Of a stretch of 57,516 nt of DNA, positions 13,890 to 23,361 are shown piece by piece (the stretch's first letter is position 1; each line of letters opens with the position of its first letter). The stretch lies in NCBI GenBank assembly GCA_021817945.1, contig JAKAFL010000020.1:1-57516 (forward strand). The letters run 5' to 3'. The notes below the pieces were generated by a model. That model worked only from the letters and a program-made list of their open reading frames with translations. It did not search any database and had not been told where the DNA came from. Both the position numbers and the translations under genes were made by a program. This DNA comes from a bacterium (GTDB taxonomy: Bacteria; Verrucomicrobiota; Verrucomicrobiia; Limisphaerales; UBA11358).

Positions 13890-16800
13890 GTGAAAAAGAG
13901 AAATTTGTTGCCGGGCCTGCGCGGAGCACTATGCTGGAGCGCGATATCCGCTCGAATGACCAAATGCTTTTTCTTGCCCCTTAAACTGCCTTGCTGGCTT
14001 GCGGTCTTCCTCCAGGCATGGCTTCTCGCCGTCCTCGGCGCTGATCTGGCTTGCGCGAATTCAATCCAGAAAATCATTTGTTCTTACGCCCTGACATCGG
14101 CCAATGATTTTCCACAACGCGATCCACATGACTGGCGCCTGCTTGGATCAAATGACGGTGGAAAGACCTGGGTGCTGCTTGACAGGCAGACAAACCAAAT
14201 TTTCGCCTCCAGGCAGGAAAGGCTGCTGTATAAAATCCCCAACCGAATGCCCTTCGCGGTCTATCGCCTGGAAATTGACCAGGTCCGTCAACCCGTCACG
14301 GCAGGATCCGTGCAACTGGCCGAATTGGAGTTGATGGGGGCAACGGAGGAAGACCGCGATCCCACGCCCACCCTTGCAGACAAGGTGTCGGCCCAAGGCG
14401 ATAATCCGCCTGGTGAAACAGTCCGAAACCTCTTTGACGGCCGGGTGCAAACCAAGTGGCTTGACTGGGCCTCAGGCGATCAGTTTCAAACTTCATGGGT
14501 GCAATGGGAATACGTTTCTCCAAAAGAAATGATGGTAACGAACATCAACCAACTTTTGGAATTGCGCTCGCGGGCTGCCGATGGCATCCCCATACGCATT
14601 CGGGCGGTGGTTGTCGGGATTATCAGGAACCAGACATGCCTCGTGGACACCACCGGATGTATTTTGTTGGATTTGCAGACGCTGATCGGCGGCAATCTGG
14701 CCACGACGATGGCGGCCCATCATCTTCTCAACAAACTTGTACCGGGCCAAAGCATCTGGATGACCGGTGTCAGCGCTTGGACTGGCAAACGTGTAGGCGT
14801 CAAACCCGCCAACATTCATTTGGGTGCCGAGACTCCGCCTTCTGAACCTTGGCGAATCTCGCCCGAGCAGCCGCTTGCAACGGATGAAAACCTGAAGTGG
14901 GTCCAAATGGAGGGTAACATGCAATACCCCTATTATGCCAACCAGCAGGTCTCATTTGATTTGCAGGAAGGCTCATCGGTTATTCGGGTTCACCTGCCGG
15001 TTCAGGGTGATTTTTCAGCGCCGCCCCTCGGAACCAGGGTTTTGGTCCGAGGCATCTGCCTGGGGGCCTTTGACCCGTGGGGCCACTGGGTTGCATCGGA
15101 GCTTTGGGCGATACAAACGCAAATAGCGGAAGTTGCCAGGCCCGGTGAGGCCGGTCCACCCCATGATCCATCACCTGCCAATCCGGTCAACCCGGCGGTC
15201 TTGACTTCCATCCAGCAAGTGCGCCGACTTTCTCCCAAGGAGCTGGATTCGCATCCGCGCGTTAAAATCCGCGGCGTCATCACCGACGAGCTTCAGGGAT
15301 TTGTCCAGGACGGCACGGCTGGCATTGAAGTGACCTTTTCCTACCCGGCAAAACTGAAAATCCATGGCTTTGGCCGGTATATTGAAATCTCCGGTTGGGC
15401 GAAATTGGACGCGGTGGGAAGCCCGGAAATCTGGGCCGAAAGCGTTGCCATCCTCGGCGCCGGCAAATTGCCGCAGCCGCAAATCCTGCCGCCCGGTCAA
15501 TTTGCAAATGCGCAAATTGACGCCCAATGGGTTGAAGTGGACGGGGTGGTTCATTCGACAGACGGATCGCATCTGCTCATCACCTCACTCGGCCAGGAAT
15601 TAACCGCATCAGTCACTGAGGCTCCGGTTGAATCCGTCAACAGGCTGGTGGATGCCGAGGTGCGGGTCCGGGGAGTGGCGGTGATGGCCAGAGACAATCA
15701 CGCCCGGGTGCAAGGCATCCACCTGCTGATTCCCTCACTGGATTACGTGGACATCGTGGCGCCACCCGCGAACCCAGCCATGCTGCCGGCACGAAAGATT
15801 GGAAGCCTGCTTTATTTGAGCGGTCCCGGTGAGCCTTCACACCTGGTGAAAATTGAAGGGGTGGTCACCTTGCAACAGTGGCGGCGCGTGTTTTTACATG
15901 ATGACACCGGCAATTCCGAAGTGATTCTCAAAGGGAACGTGGTCCTGGATGCAAGGTTTGGGCGCTCGCATTGGCTTTATTGGCAGACTGCGACTTCCGG
16001 AAATTCAGCCGATGCTCCCGTGGTTGTCAATCCAGGGGACGTCGTCCAGGTGACCGGCTTTTTGGAGCCGCATCGTTACTCGCTGATGATGACGGAGGCA
16101 ACCATAACCCGCCTGAAGGTTCGAAAGATACCTTGGGCAGTTCCCCTCACTACAGAGGGACTAACCGAGGGGGAACTCGATTCCAGCCTGGTTCAATTCG
16201 CAGGCATTCTGCGCGGTCAAACTGCCATTGGTGGAAATGTCGTCCTCGATTTGGAGTGGAAGGACCGCACACTGCAAGTGCTCGTGCCGAGGAAACCGGA
16301 TCATGGATTGGATATCGAAACTGGAAGCCGGGTACACGTGACTGGTGTTTGCCAGATTGATCCGCCGTCCTATCCCGAATTGGGACTGGTCGCTGGACCA
16401 GTGCATATCCTAAGCCGCTCCTCCTCGGACCTGACCATTATATCCCGGCCCCCATGGTGGACAGTTGGTCGCGCTTTGGCTTTGCTCGGGGGGATGACAC
16501 TGGCCACGCTGGCGACGCTGGTCTGGATACGCGAACTGCATCGCCAGGTTGGCGAACGCAGCGCGGAATTGGCGGAAGAGGTCCGGTTGCGGGAAAAAGC
16601 CGAGAGCCGCCATGCGCTCGAAGTGGAGCGGGCCCGTATTGCCAAGGATTTGCACGATGATTTGGGGGCAAACCTGACACAAATCATCTTTCTGAGCGAG
16701 CGGGTGGAGGGTGCGCGCCATGATGAACATGATGTGGACGGCTGGTTTGCGCGCATTCCGGCCACCGCCCGGCAAACCATCCAATCCCTGGATGAAATCG

Positions 16801-17267
16801 TTTGGGCCATCAATCCCCGTCATGACTCGCTGGAAAGCCTGGCAAACTACCTCACCCAATTCGCCCAACAGCATCTGGCTCTGGCGCATGTCCGCTGCAT
16901 TCTGGATGTGCCCACCGTGCTGCCTTCCGTTCCATTGAGCGCGGAAGTCCGGCACAATCTTCTGCTGACAACCCGGGAGGCATTGCAGAACGCTGTGATT
17001 CATGCAGGCGCATCCGAGGTGAGTCTCTCGCTAAGGCTGGATAAAGGGGAACTGTGCATTGCCATATCCGATAATGGCAAGGGTTTCGATCCCTCGGGTG
17101 CGTCCCCCCACAGCAATGGTCTCGAAAACATTCGCGATCGGCTGGAGGCCATTGGCGCGCGACTGGAGATTCGGAGCGCGCCGGGGGCCGGTGCAACCCT
17201 GTCCTTTTTTGTCCCCAAATGCGTCCTGCCGGGACGCGCAATCGGGCCGGACCAACATTTCGGGTGA
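13890..17267 (+). CDS. Sensor histidine kinase (HisKA_3 type) with F5/8-like and OB-like ectodomain
   Basis: 1125 aa from a GTG start. An N-terminal signal/anchor segment lies at about residues 28-50. A discoidin-like domain (about 55-200, DWRLLGSNDGGKTWVLLDRQ) is followed by about five OB-like beta modules to residue 850 (for example VKIRGVITDELQGFVQDGTAGIEV). One transmembrane helix at about 856-880 precedes a short coiled coil. The HisKA_3 dimerisation helix has ARIAKDLHDDLGANL with phospho-acceptor His922. The HATPase domain has REALQNAVIHA, DNGKGFD and GLENIRDRL. This is the NarX/DesK class, which pairs with NarL-type regulators, and one lies five bases downstream. The ectodomain suggests sensing of an extracytoplasmic ligand, possibly a carbohydrate; the signal is unknown. 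Confidence 0.9.
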   Translation: MKKRNLLPGLRGALCWSAISARMTKCFFLPLKLPCWLAVFLQAWLLAVLGADLACANSIQKIICSYALTSANDFPQRDPHDWRLLGSNDGGKTWVLLDRQTNQIFASRQERLLYKIPNRMPFAVYRLEIDQVRQPVTAGSVQLAELELMGATEEDRDPTPTLADKVSAQGDNPPGETVRNLFDGRVQTKWLDWASGDQFQTSWVQWEYVSPKEMMVTNINQLLELRSRAADGIPIRIRAVVVGIIRNQTCLVDTTGCILLDLQTLIGGNLATTMAAHHLLNKLVPGQSIWMTGVSAWTGKRVGVKPANIHLGAETPPSEPWRISPEQPLATDENLKWVQMEGNMQYPYYANQQVSFDLQEGSSVIRVHLPVQGDFSAPPLGTRVLVRGICLGAFDPWGHWVASELWAIQTQIAEVARPGEAGPPHDPSPANPVNPAVLTSIQQVRRLSPKELDSHPRVKIRGVITDELQGFVQDGTAGIEVTFSYPAKLKIHGFGRYIEISGWAKLDAVGSPEIWAESVAILGAGKLPQPQILPPGQFANAQIDAQWVEVDGVVHSTDGSHLLITSLGQELTASVTEAPVESVNRLVDAEVRVRGVAVMARDNHARVQGIHLLIPSLDYVDIVAPPANPAMLPARKIGSLLYLSGPGEPSHLVKIEGVVTLQQWRRVFLHDDTGNSEVILKGNVVLDARFGRSHWLYWQTATSGNSADAPVVVNPGDVVQVTGFLEPHRYSLMMTEATITRLKVRKIPWAVPLTTEGLTEGELDSSLVQFAGILRGQTAIGGNVVLDLEWKDRTLQVLVPRKPDHGLDIETGSRVHVTGVCQIDPPSYPELGLVAGPVHILSRSSSDLTIISRPPWWTVGRALALLGGMTLATLATLVWIRELHRQVGERSAELAEEVRLREKAESRHALEVERARIAKDLHDDLGANLTQIIFLSERVEGARHDEHDVDGWFARIPATARQTIQSLDEIVWAINPRHDSLESLANYLTQFAQQHLALAHVRCILDVPTVLPSVPLSAEVRHNLLLTTREALQNAVIHAGASEVSLSLRLDKGELCIAISDNGKGFDPSGASPHSNGLENIRDRLEAIGARLEIRSAPGAGATLSFFVPKCVLPGRAIGPDQHFG

Positions 17268-17272
17268 AATTT

Positions 17273-17953
17273 ATGAAAACAACCGCGGGTAAAACCAAAA
17301 TTTCTGAGATAGCCCAGCCTGCACCGGTACGGGTTAGCGTGGTCGAGGACAATGCCCTTGTCCGGGAACAATTGGTTCATCAATTGACCCATACGGCGGG
17401 TTTCTGCATTGTCAGCAGTCATGGTTCAGGCGAGGAAGCCCTTCATAAAATACCTGAAGTCAAACCCGAGGTGGTGCTCATGGATATTAATCTGCCCAAA
17501 ATGACCGGGATTGATTGCGTTCAACGCCTGAAGGAGCAGTTGCCAGGCACTCATTTTATCATGCTCACCGTTTACGAGGATGCGGATGTCATTTTCAAGT
17601 CCTTGCTCGCGGGTGCGGTGGGGTATCTCCTCAAGGGCCGGTCCGGACCCGGCGGGCAGGTCATTGAGGCCGTTCGGGATGCCACAAGGGGCGGTTCGCC
17701 CTTGAATAGCCTGATCGCGCGAAAAATCGTCCAGTATTTCCATCATCAGCGTCCATCACCCGAGGCGGAACATCCGTTGTCCGCCCGCGAACGCGAGGTT
17801 TTGGAGCTGCTGTCCAAAGGATTGCTTTACAAGGAAATTGCAGACGTCCTCGCCGTAAACATCGAGACCATCCGCAAACATTGCCACAATATTTATGACA
17901 AACTTCAAGTCAGTTCCCGTACCGAGGCGGTGGTGAAATACCTTGGGAGATAA
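17273..17953 (+). CDS. NarL/FixJ-family response regulator
   Basis: 226 aa. The receiver domain (about 15-135) has VVEDN, phospho-acceptor Asp71 in LMDINLPKMTG, and the conserved Lys in LLKGRSG. A GerE/LuxR helix-turn-helix (about 160-220) reads LSAREREVLELLSKGLLYKEI and NIETIRKHCHNIYDKL. The ATG at 17273 is preferred over an upstream one at 17219 because it follows the kinase stop by five bases. It is the output partner of the kinase. Its targets may include the divergent secreted-protein genes, through the palindrome at 13858-13875. Confidence 0.93.
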   Translation: MKTTAGKTKISEIAQPAPVRVSVVEDNALVREQLVHQLTHTAGFCIVSSHGSGEEALHKIPEVKPEVVLMDINLPKMTGIDCVQRLKEQLPGTHFIMLTVYEDADVIFKSLLAGAVGYLLKGRSGPGGQVIEAVRDATRGGSPLNSLIARKIVQYFHHQRPSPEAEHPLSAREREVLELLSKGLLYKEIADVLAVNIETIRKHCHNIYDKLQVSSRTEAVVKYLGR

Positions 17954-18077
17954 AACCTGCCAGTGTTCCTCCTCTGATGGGAGGAAAGCCTGGTGCCTTG
18001 GCCTACCGCGAAGAAAGGCCCCGAAAACCTTTCCCACCACACTGCGAGAAACCTCTTGCCCGGCAAGCCCCGTGCTT

Positions 18078-18244
18078 CAGCCCGGAAAACAAAATTCAAA
18101 AAGCCAATCTGCCCCAATCTACCAGACGGGAACTCTTTGGGAAAACCTCACCAGACCGCTTCGGGTAGGGCTTCGGTTTTTCCAAAGAGTTTCCCCTCCA
18201 GCATCTTGCCGCATCCTGGCCTTTCCGTTTCGCTTTTCAGGTTG
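18078..18244. repeat. Long inverted-repeat element, copy 1
   Basis: Arms 18078-18147 and 18175-18244 are imperfectly complementary over about 70 bases each, ending in AACTCTTTGGGAAAACC around a 27-base loop. A diverged second copy lies at 39531-39690. It fills most of the 390-base gap between the response regulator and ispH; the rest of that gap holds nothing recognisable. It could be a MITE or REP-like transposable hairpin. Confidence 0.65.
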
Positions 18245-18343
18245 AATCCGTCCCATTCCACTCACGATCTTTGTGCAAAACCAAGGGTCCGGCCAGGGGG
18301 GTTTAAACTCGACTTTGGCCATTTTTGCAGCTAGTTTCTGGTT

Positions 18344-19597
18344 ATGACTACGGAAAATTCCGGCAATGCTGTTTCCACCTCCCGACCTAAAAAGGTCAAC
18401 CTCCGCCGACCCGACATCATGGAGCAGGTGCAAGCGCAGGTATTATCGCATTACCGGAGTGAGATTGTTGAAAAAATTCGGGCCAACGGCGGTGTGCTGA
18501 GTTCGGGTGATTTAACCGTTAAACTGGCAAAGGAATTTGGGTTTTGCTACGGCGTGGAGCGGGCCATTGACCTGGCCTATGCCGCCAAGAAATACTTCGC
18601 CGAAGTCTCGCCCCGCACCCCCATCTATCTGCTGGGTGAAATCATTCATAATCCCGAAGTCAACGACCAGATCAGGAACCTCGGCATCAAGATCATTTCA
18701 CCCAAACCGACCGAGGCCGAGCTGGCGCAGCTTCATGAAGGCGACGTGGTGATCATTCCCGCGTTTGGCACGGAAGTGACCACGCGCGAGCGGCTCTCGG
18801 AAAAAGGCTGCGAACTGGTGGACACCACCTGCGGCGACGTGATGAGCGTATGGAAACGGGTGCGGCAATACTCCAAGGAAAACGTCACGAGCATCATTCA
18901 TGGCAAGGCCAAGCACGAGGAGACCAAGGCCACCACTTCCCAGGCCCGCGCCTACGGCTCCGGACATTACCTGGTGGTTTTCAATCTCGCCGAGACGGAT
19001 TATGTCTGCCATTACATCCTCAACGGCGGCAACAAGCACGAGTTCCTTGAGAAATTCAAGGGGGCTCATTCCGATGGCTTCGACCCCGACTTGCACCTTC
19101 AGGCCGTGGGGGTGGCCAATCAAACCACGATGCTGCGCGGCGAAACCGAGGATGTGCAGCGCCGTTTCAAGGCGGTCATGGAAAAAAAATTCGGGGCCGA
19201 CGCCATTGCCAGTCATTTCCGCTTTTTCGACACCATCTGCGGCGCCACCCAGGACCGGCAGGATGCCCTCCAGAAAATGCTCAAGGAACCGCTCGACTTG
19301 CTGATCGTCGTTGGCGGCTATAATTCGTCCAACACCTCCCACCTCGCGGAGATGGGCGAGCAGGTGTTGCCCACCTATTTCATCAAAAATGCCGCCAAAA
19401 TGCAGTCCGACCGGCTCATTGTCCATTACGACCAGCATCGCAAGGCAGAGGTGGAAACCCGCGACTGGCTTCCTCAGGGTAAAATCACGGTTGGGATCAC
19501 GGCCGGGGCCAGTTGCCCAAACAACCTGATAGAGGACACCATTCGCAGGCTGTTTGCCTTGCGGGGTATATCCGTGCAGGAACTTCTTGCCATTTGA
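18344..19597 (+). CDS. ispH: 4-hydroxy-3-methylbut-2-enyl diphosphate reductase
   Basis: 417 aa, the long form seen in plants, cyanobacteria and several other phyla. It catalyses the last step of the MEP pathway, reducing HMBPP to IPP and DMAPP with a [4Fe-4S] cluster. Visible signatures are FGFCYGVERAIDLAY (first cluster Cys), LGEIIHNPEVN, DTTCGDVMSVWKRV (second Cys) and GASCPNNLIEDTI (third Cys). The N-terminal extension of about 60 residues is also typical of the long form. It stands alone, with dgt following in the same direction after a 172-base gap. Confidence 0.95.
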   Translation: MTTENSGNAVSTSRPKKVNLRRPDIMEQVQAQVLSHYRSEIVEKIRANGGVLSSGDLTVKLAKEFGFCYGVERAIDLAYAAKKYFAEVSPRTPIYLLGEIIHNPEVNDQIRNLGIKIISPKPTEAELAQLHEGDVVIIPAFGTEVTTRERLSEKGCELVDTTCGDVMSVWKRVRQYSKENVTSIIHGKAKHEETKATTSQARAYGSGHYLVVFNLAETDYVCHYILNGGNKHEFLEKFKGAHSDGFDPDLHLQAVGVANQTTMLRGETEDVQRRFKAVMEKKFGADAIASHFRFFDTICGATQDRQDALQKMLKEPLDLLIVVGGYNSSNTSHLAEMGEQVLPTYFIKNAAKMQSDRLIVHYDQHRKAEVETRDWLPQGKITVGITAGASCPNNLIEDTIRRLFALRGISVQELLAI

Positions 19598-19769
19598 AAC
19601 CAAGTGTTCAAACCGTATCCCAGGCTGGTGACAGCTTGGGCTGTTGGGCTTCAATCCGCGCATGGGCTGGGGGGATGGCGCTTCATCACGGCCCAAAATG
19701 GGCCTTGATGGGGGGCCTGACCAGGTCGCCTTAACAATCGTTTTTTCAAAGGTTTAATCTGCCAAATTC

Positions 19770-20918
19770 ATGCCTCGAACACGCTTAGAGCTGGAACTTC
19801 TTGAGCGCCAAACCCTGGCTCCCTATGCTCAGTTTAGCGGGGACAGCTTGGGAAGGGAGCACGAGGAAGCGCCGCCGGATTGGCGCACGCATTATCAGCG
19901 CGACCGCGACCGGGTGATTCATTCCCGGGCCTTTCGGCGCCTGGAGAATAAAACCCAGGTTTTTTTAAACGGAACCGGGGATCATCTCCGAACCCGGCTG
20001 ACCCATACGATGGAAGTGGCGGCCATAGCGCGGAATATTGCCAGCGCGTTGCGCCTGAACTCGGACCTGACCGAAACCATCGCGTTGGCGCATGACCTGG
20101 GGCACTCCCCGTTTGGTCACAAGGGAGAATCGGTTCTGGCCCGGTTGATGCGCGGGCATGGAGGATTTGAGCACAATCTGCACAGCCTGAGGATCGTGGA
20201 GCATTTGGAGCAAAAATACCCGGGTTTTTCCGGTTTGAATCTAACCTGGGAAGTGCGCGAGGGGCTTGCAAAACACCGCACGACGTATGATCATCCTGCG
20301 CGGACCAAGCAATTTGAAGCGCGGAACTCTTCGTTGGAGGCGCAGGTGGCCAATGTGGCCGATGAGATCACTTACTACAGCCACGATTTGGACGATGGCT
20401 TGGACTCAGGGCTTTTGTGCGAAGAACAGCTTGCCAGCCATGTGGCCGTCTTCGCCGAGGCCTCGAAACGGGTGAAGAGGCAATATGGCAAAATACCCTC
20501 GGAATCCCGCCATTATTTCATCATTCGCACCATCATTGACATGCAGATTCGCGATGTGGTGGAGACCACGGAAGCGCATATCCAGCGTTCCGGGGTGAAC
20601 TCAGCAGATGCAGTCAGGCTTCACCGGCGGCCCTTGGTGGCGCACAGCCCGGAGCGGCGGCGCAGCAATCTTGAGTTGCGCCAATACCTTTATAAAAACC
20701 TTTATTACAACCCGGAAGTTCACCAACCCAACCTGCGGGCCGTGCGGCTTTTGGAAAGGCTTTTCAAGCATTTCCTGGCGCATCCCCGGGATTTGGGCGG
20801 GGATTACTTGAAAAAGACACGCAAGGAGGGCCTTCACCGCGCCGTCTGTGATTATTTGGCTGGCATGACCGACCGCTACGTGGTCTTGGAATGCGAACGC
20901 ATTTTTGGCCAGGCTTGA
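19770..20918 (+). CDS. dgt: Deoxyguanosinetriphosphate triphosphohydrolase-like protein
   Basis: 382 aa HD-domain protein of the dGTPase family, which splits dNTPs into the nucleoside and tripolyphosphate. Motifs: RDRDRVIHSRAFRRLENKTQVF, TRLTHTMEVAAIARNIA (first metal His), ALAHDLGHSPFGHKGE (HD pair), FEHNLHSLRI and EITYYSHDLDDGLDSGLL. The length fits the dGTPase type 2 subgroup. It could influence dNTP pools or phage sensitivity, as in other bacteria, but nothing nearby suggests a defence context. Confidence 0.93.
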   Translation: MPRTRLELELLERQTLAPYAQFSGDSLGREHEEAPPDWRTHYQRDRDRVIHSRAFRRLENKTQVFLNGTGDHLRTRLTHTMEVAAIARNIASALRLNSDLTETIALAHDLGHSPFGHKGESVLARLMRGHGGFEHNLHSLRIVEHLEQKYPGFSGLNLTWEVREGLAKHRTTYDHPARTKQFEARNSSLEAQVANVADEITYYSHDLDDGLDSGLLCEEQLASHVAVFAEASKRVKRQYGKIPSESRHYFIIRTIIDMQIRDVVETTEAHIQRSGVNSADAVRLHRRPLVAHSPERRRSNLELRQYLYKNLYYNPEVHQPNLRAVRLLERLFKHFLAHPRDLGGDYLKKTRKEGLHRAVCDYLAGMTDRYVVLECERIFGQA

Positions 20919-20960
20919 TTTGCATTTCCAACAAGGTAAGGAGGCAGGAACCGTTGCCTG

Positions 20961-21515
20961 TCAACCGTTGCTGGAACCGCTTGAAAGAGGACCAATTGGA
21001 ACGGCGCTTTCCTGCCCATGAAGATCACTCAACAACTGCGAGACCGTCCTCTGCTGGCCCGGGAGGATGAGCCCGGGAAGGATTTCCGCTAAAGGCCCCA
21101 GTACGAACTGGCGAAGGTGCGCACGAGGATGCGGAAGGGTCAAAGCTGGCGTTTGCCGCATCTCGCCGCCAAACGCTATCAAATCCAAGTCCAAACTCCG
21201 AGGCTCATTCAGCGTCTTCTTGACTGTGCGGCCAAAGGACCTTTCCAGCCCCTGAAGTTTTTCGAGCAAGGCTTCGGGTGATTCACCAGGTCGGGCTGGC
21301 CAGGCCACGGCAGCATTTAAAAACAAGGGCGAGCCGGGCGGACAATCCACCGGCTCGCTTCGCCAGAGGGAGGAAACTCTGGTCGCGTCCGGCCCATCCG
21401 GATTCAACATGGGGATGACTTTCTGAAAATTTCCCAGAGAATTCCCCAAATTCGAGCCCAACGAAATTACCACCCATTGAGGCCGGGGGTTTTCCTTGTG
21501 CCCGCACCCCTTCAT
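20961..21515 (-). CDS. folK: 2-amino-4-hydroxy-6-hydroxymethyldihydropteridine pyrophosphokinase
   Basis: 184 aa HPPK of folate biosynthesis; it transfers pyrophosphate from ATP to 6-hydroxymethyl-dihydropterin. Motifs: SLGSNLGN near the N-terminus, EPVDCPPGSPLFLNAAV, and the ATP-binding signature EPRSLDLDLIAFG followed by LPHPRAHLRQFVL. The ATG at 21515 overlaps the dapB stop as ATGA, implying translational coupling, so it is preferred over a start 57 bases upstream. Its pairing with dapB/dapA looks like a simple biosynthetic operon. Confidence 0.93.
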   Translation of the reverse strand: MKGCGHKENPRPQWVVISLGSNLGNSLGNFQKVIPMLNPDGPDATRVSSLWRSEPVDCPPGSPLFLNAAVAWPARPGESPEALLEKLQGLERSFGRTVKKTLNEPRSLDLDLIAFGGEMRQTPALTLPHPRAHLRQFVLGPLAEILPGLILPGQQRTVSQLLSDLHGQESAVPIGPLSSGSSNG

Positions 21516-22246
21516 CTTAGTCCCAGCACATCCTGCATGTCGTACAGGCCGGGCTTTTGATGGACCAACCACTGTGCGGCGCGCAAGGCGCCCCGGGCAA
21601 AGGTGTCGCGGCTGGAAGCCTTGTGGGCGAGTTCCAACCGCTCGCCCAGTCCGGCAAAAATCACGGTGTGATCGCCCACCACATCGCCCCCGCGGAGGGC
21701 ATGGATGCCAATTTCAGATGGCTGGCGTTCTCCAACCAAGCCATGACGCCCATGACGGGCGACCTTTTCCAAGGATTGCTTGCGGACGGAGGCCAGAATG
21801 CCTGCCAGAGACCGGGCTGTGCCGCTGGGCGCATCTTTTTTCATGCGGTGATGCATTTCAACCACTTCAAGGTCGAAGTCATTCCCCAGGATTTCAGCGG
21901 CTTTCCGGGTGAGCCAGAAAAGGGTGTTCACCCCCGTGGAAAAATTGGAGGCCAAAACCACGGGAATCTCCCCTGCCGCATCCTCGATGGCCGCCAATTC
22001 AACAGCATTATGACCGGTTGTTCCTATCACCACGGGTTTGCGATGTTTCCGGCAGGCAAGCAGATGACCCACCGTGGCTTCGGGCAATGTGAAATCCACC
22101 ACCACATCAGCATGGCACAGGGCAGCCTCCAAGTCGTCCTTGCGATGCAATGCAGCGGACACCTTCAATCCGGTCATATCCCCTGCGCCGGCGAGCAAGG
22201 CCCGCCCCATTCTGCCCCCCGCCCCTGTGATGATCACCCTGTCCAT
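21512..22246 (-). CDS. dapB: 4-hydroxy-tetrahydrodipicolinate reductase
   Basis: 244 aa enzyme reducing 4-hydroxy-tetrahydrodipicolinate with NAD(P)H, in the lysine and diaminopimelate pathway. Visible are the Rossmann motif ITGAGGRMGRAL, VVVDFTLPEATVGHLLAC, GTTGHN, and the catalytic and substrate signature EVVEMHHRMKKDAPSGTA. It starts 3 bases after dapA and overlaps folK by 4 bases, so dapA-dapB-folK is one operon on the minus strand. Confidence 0.96.
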   Translation of the reverse strand: MDRVIITGAGGRMGRALLAGAGDMTGLKVSAALHRKDDLEAALCHADVVVDFTLPEATVGHLLACRKHRKPVVIGTTGHNAVELAAIEDAAGEIPVVLASNFSTGVNTLFWLTRKAAEILGNDFDLEVVEMHHRMKKDAPSGTARSLAGILASVRKQSLEKVARHGRHGLVGERQPSEIGIHALRGGDVVGDHTVIFAGLGERLELAHKASSRDTFARGALRAAQWLVHQKPGLYDMQDVLGLR

Positions 22247-22249
22247 GGC

Positions 22250-23128
22250 CTACTCCAATACATCGCACCGCTTCAGGGTGGTGCGCAGCGCGTCCCAATG
22301 CTTTGGATTCATGGGCACCAGTGGCAGCCGGTATTCCTCCTCAATGATTTTCATCATGGCCAGGGCAGCTTTGACCGGCGTGGGATTTGTCTCGATGAAC
22401 AAATCCTTGAATAGCGGATAATACCGCGCATGCAGCACCTGCGCCCGGCGAAGATCGCCCTTCTGGCAGGCTTTCACCAGTTGCGCCATTTCCTTGGGAA
22501 TCACATTGGATGCCACGCTGATCACCCCATTGGCGCCCACTGACATGAAAGGGAGGGTCAGGGAGTCATCCCCGCTTAAAATTTTGAAATCAGGCCCCAT
22601 GACCGCTCGCAACTGGGAGACCCGGTCACAACTCCCGCCAGCCTCCTTGATCCCAATGATATTTTTGCAATCGGCGGCAAGGCGTTTGACCGTTTCCACC
22701 GCTATCTCCACGGCACACCGCCCGGGGATGCTGTATAGCATGATGGGCAGACGCGTTGCCTTGGCGATGGCTTTGAAATGCTGAAACAACCCCTCCTGGG
22801 TGGGGCGGTTATAGTAAGGCGCCACCTGCAGCGAACCCTGTGCGCCAACCTTTTCCGCCTCCTGGGTCAGGTGAATGGCCTCGCTGGTGGAATTGGCGCC
22901 GGTGCCCGCCAGCACCTTGATTCGCCCGGCGGCAAATTGCACCGAGAGCGCCACAATCCGGATGTGCTCCTCATAATTCACCGTCGGAGATTCGCCGGTG
23001 GTGCCGACAGGAACAATCCCATCCACTCCCCCTTTGATTTGGAATTTAATCAGCCGCTCCAGACCGGCTTCATCCAGTTTCCCGCCTCGAAAGGGGGTGA
23101 CAATTGCTGTATAAGTGCCCGTGAACAT
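22250..23128 (-). CDS. dapA: 4-hydroxy-tetrahydrodipicolinate synthase
   Basis: 292 aa TIM-barrel class I aldolase condensing pyruvate with aspartate semialdehyde, the committed step of lysine/DAP synthesis. Motifs: GTYTAIVTPF at the N-terminus, GTTGESPTVN (pyruvate binding), VAPYYNRPTQEG (catalytic Tyr) and NIIGIKEAGG with the Schiff-base Lys. The ATG at 23128 is chosen because family homology starts at MFTGTYTAIVTPF; an upstream in-frame ATG would add 19 unconserved residues. Confidence 0.96.
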   Translation of the reverse strand: MFTGTYTAIVTPFRGGKLDEAGLERLIKFQIKGGVDGIVPVGTTGESPTVNYEEHIRIVALSVQFAAGRIKVLAGTGANSTSEAIHLTQEAEKVGAQGSLQVAPYYNRPTQEGLFQHFKAIAKATRLPIMLYSIPGRCAVEIAVETVKRLAADCKNIIGIKEAGGSCDRVSQLRAVMGPDFKILSGDDSLTLPFMSVGANGVISVASNVIPKEMAQLVKACQKGDLRRAQVLHARYYPLFKDLFIETNPTPVKAALAMMKIIEEEYRLPLVPMNPKHWDALRTTLKRCDVLE

Positions 23129-23188
23129 GTTTTTGTATGGGAGCCTCAGGATAGGCGAATCCCGTGGTTTGGCGAGCTTTTTCAAAGA

Positions 23189-23202
23189 GGCCCGCGCGGG
23201 CC
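23189..23202. terminator. GC-rich palindrome, possible terminator
   Basis: A perfect 14-base palindrome GGCCCGCGCGGGCC is followed on the plus strand by GCTTTTTA. It lies between the toxin gene and dapA, both on the minus strand, so direction of action is unclear. It may insulate the two units. Confidence 0.4.
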
Positions 23203-23227
23203 GCTTTTTACCCGGTTAAAAACCTCC

Positions 23228-23249
23228 GTGCCAGCAGTTCTGCTGGCAC
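23228..23249 (-). terminator. Candidate terminator of the AbiE-like operon
   Basis: A 10-bp perfect stem (GTGCCAGCAG with CTGCTGGCAC, 2-base loop) lies 112 bases after the nucleotidyltransferase stop. On the minus strand it is followed by GGAGG and then five Ts. Confidence 0.5.
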
Positions 23250-23361
23250 TGTTTTCACCGACGGACGAATCTGTGGATGATTATCATCCGCAATTCGGTT
23301 GAGTATCGGCCAAGTGAACCCCAACCAAAACATGCCCCGACAAATTCCGCTTTGCCAGCGA

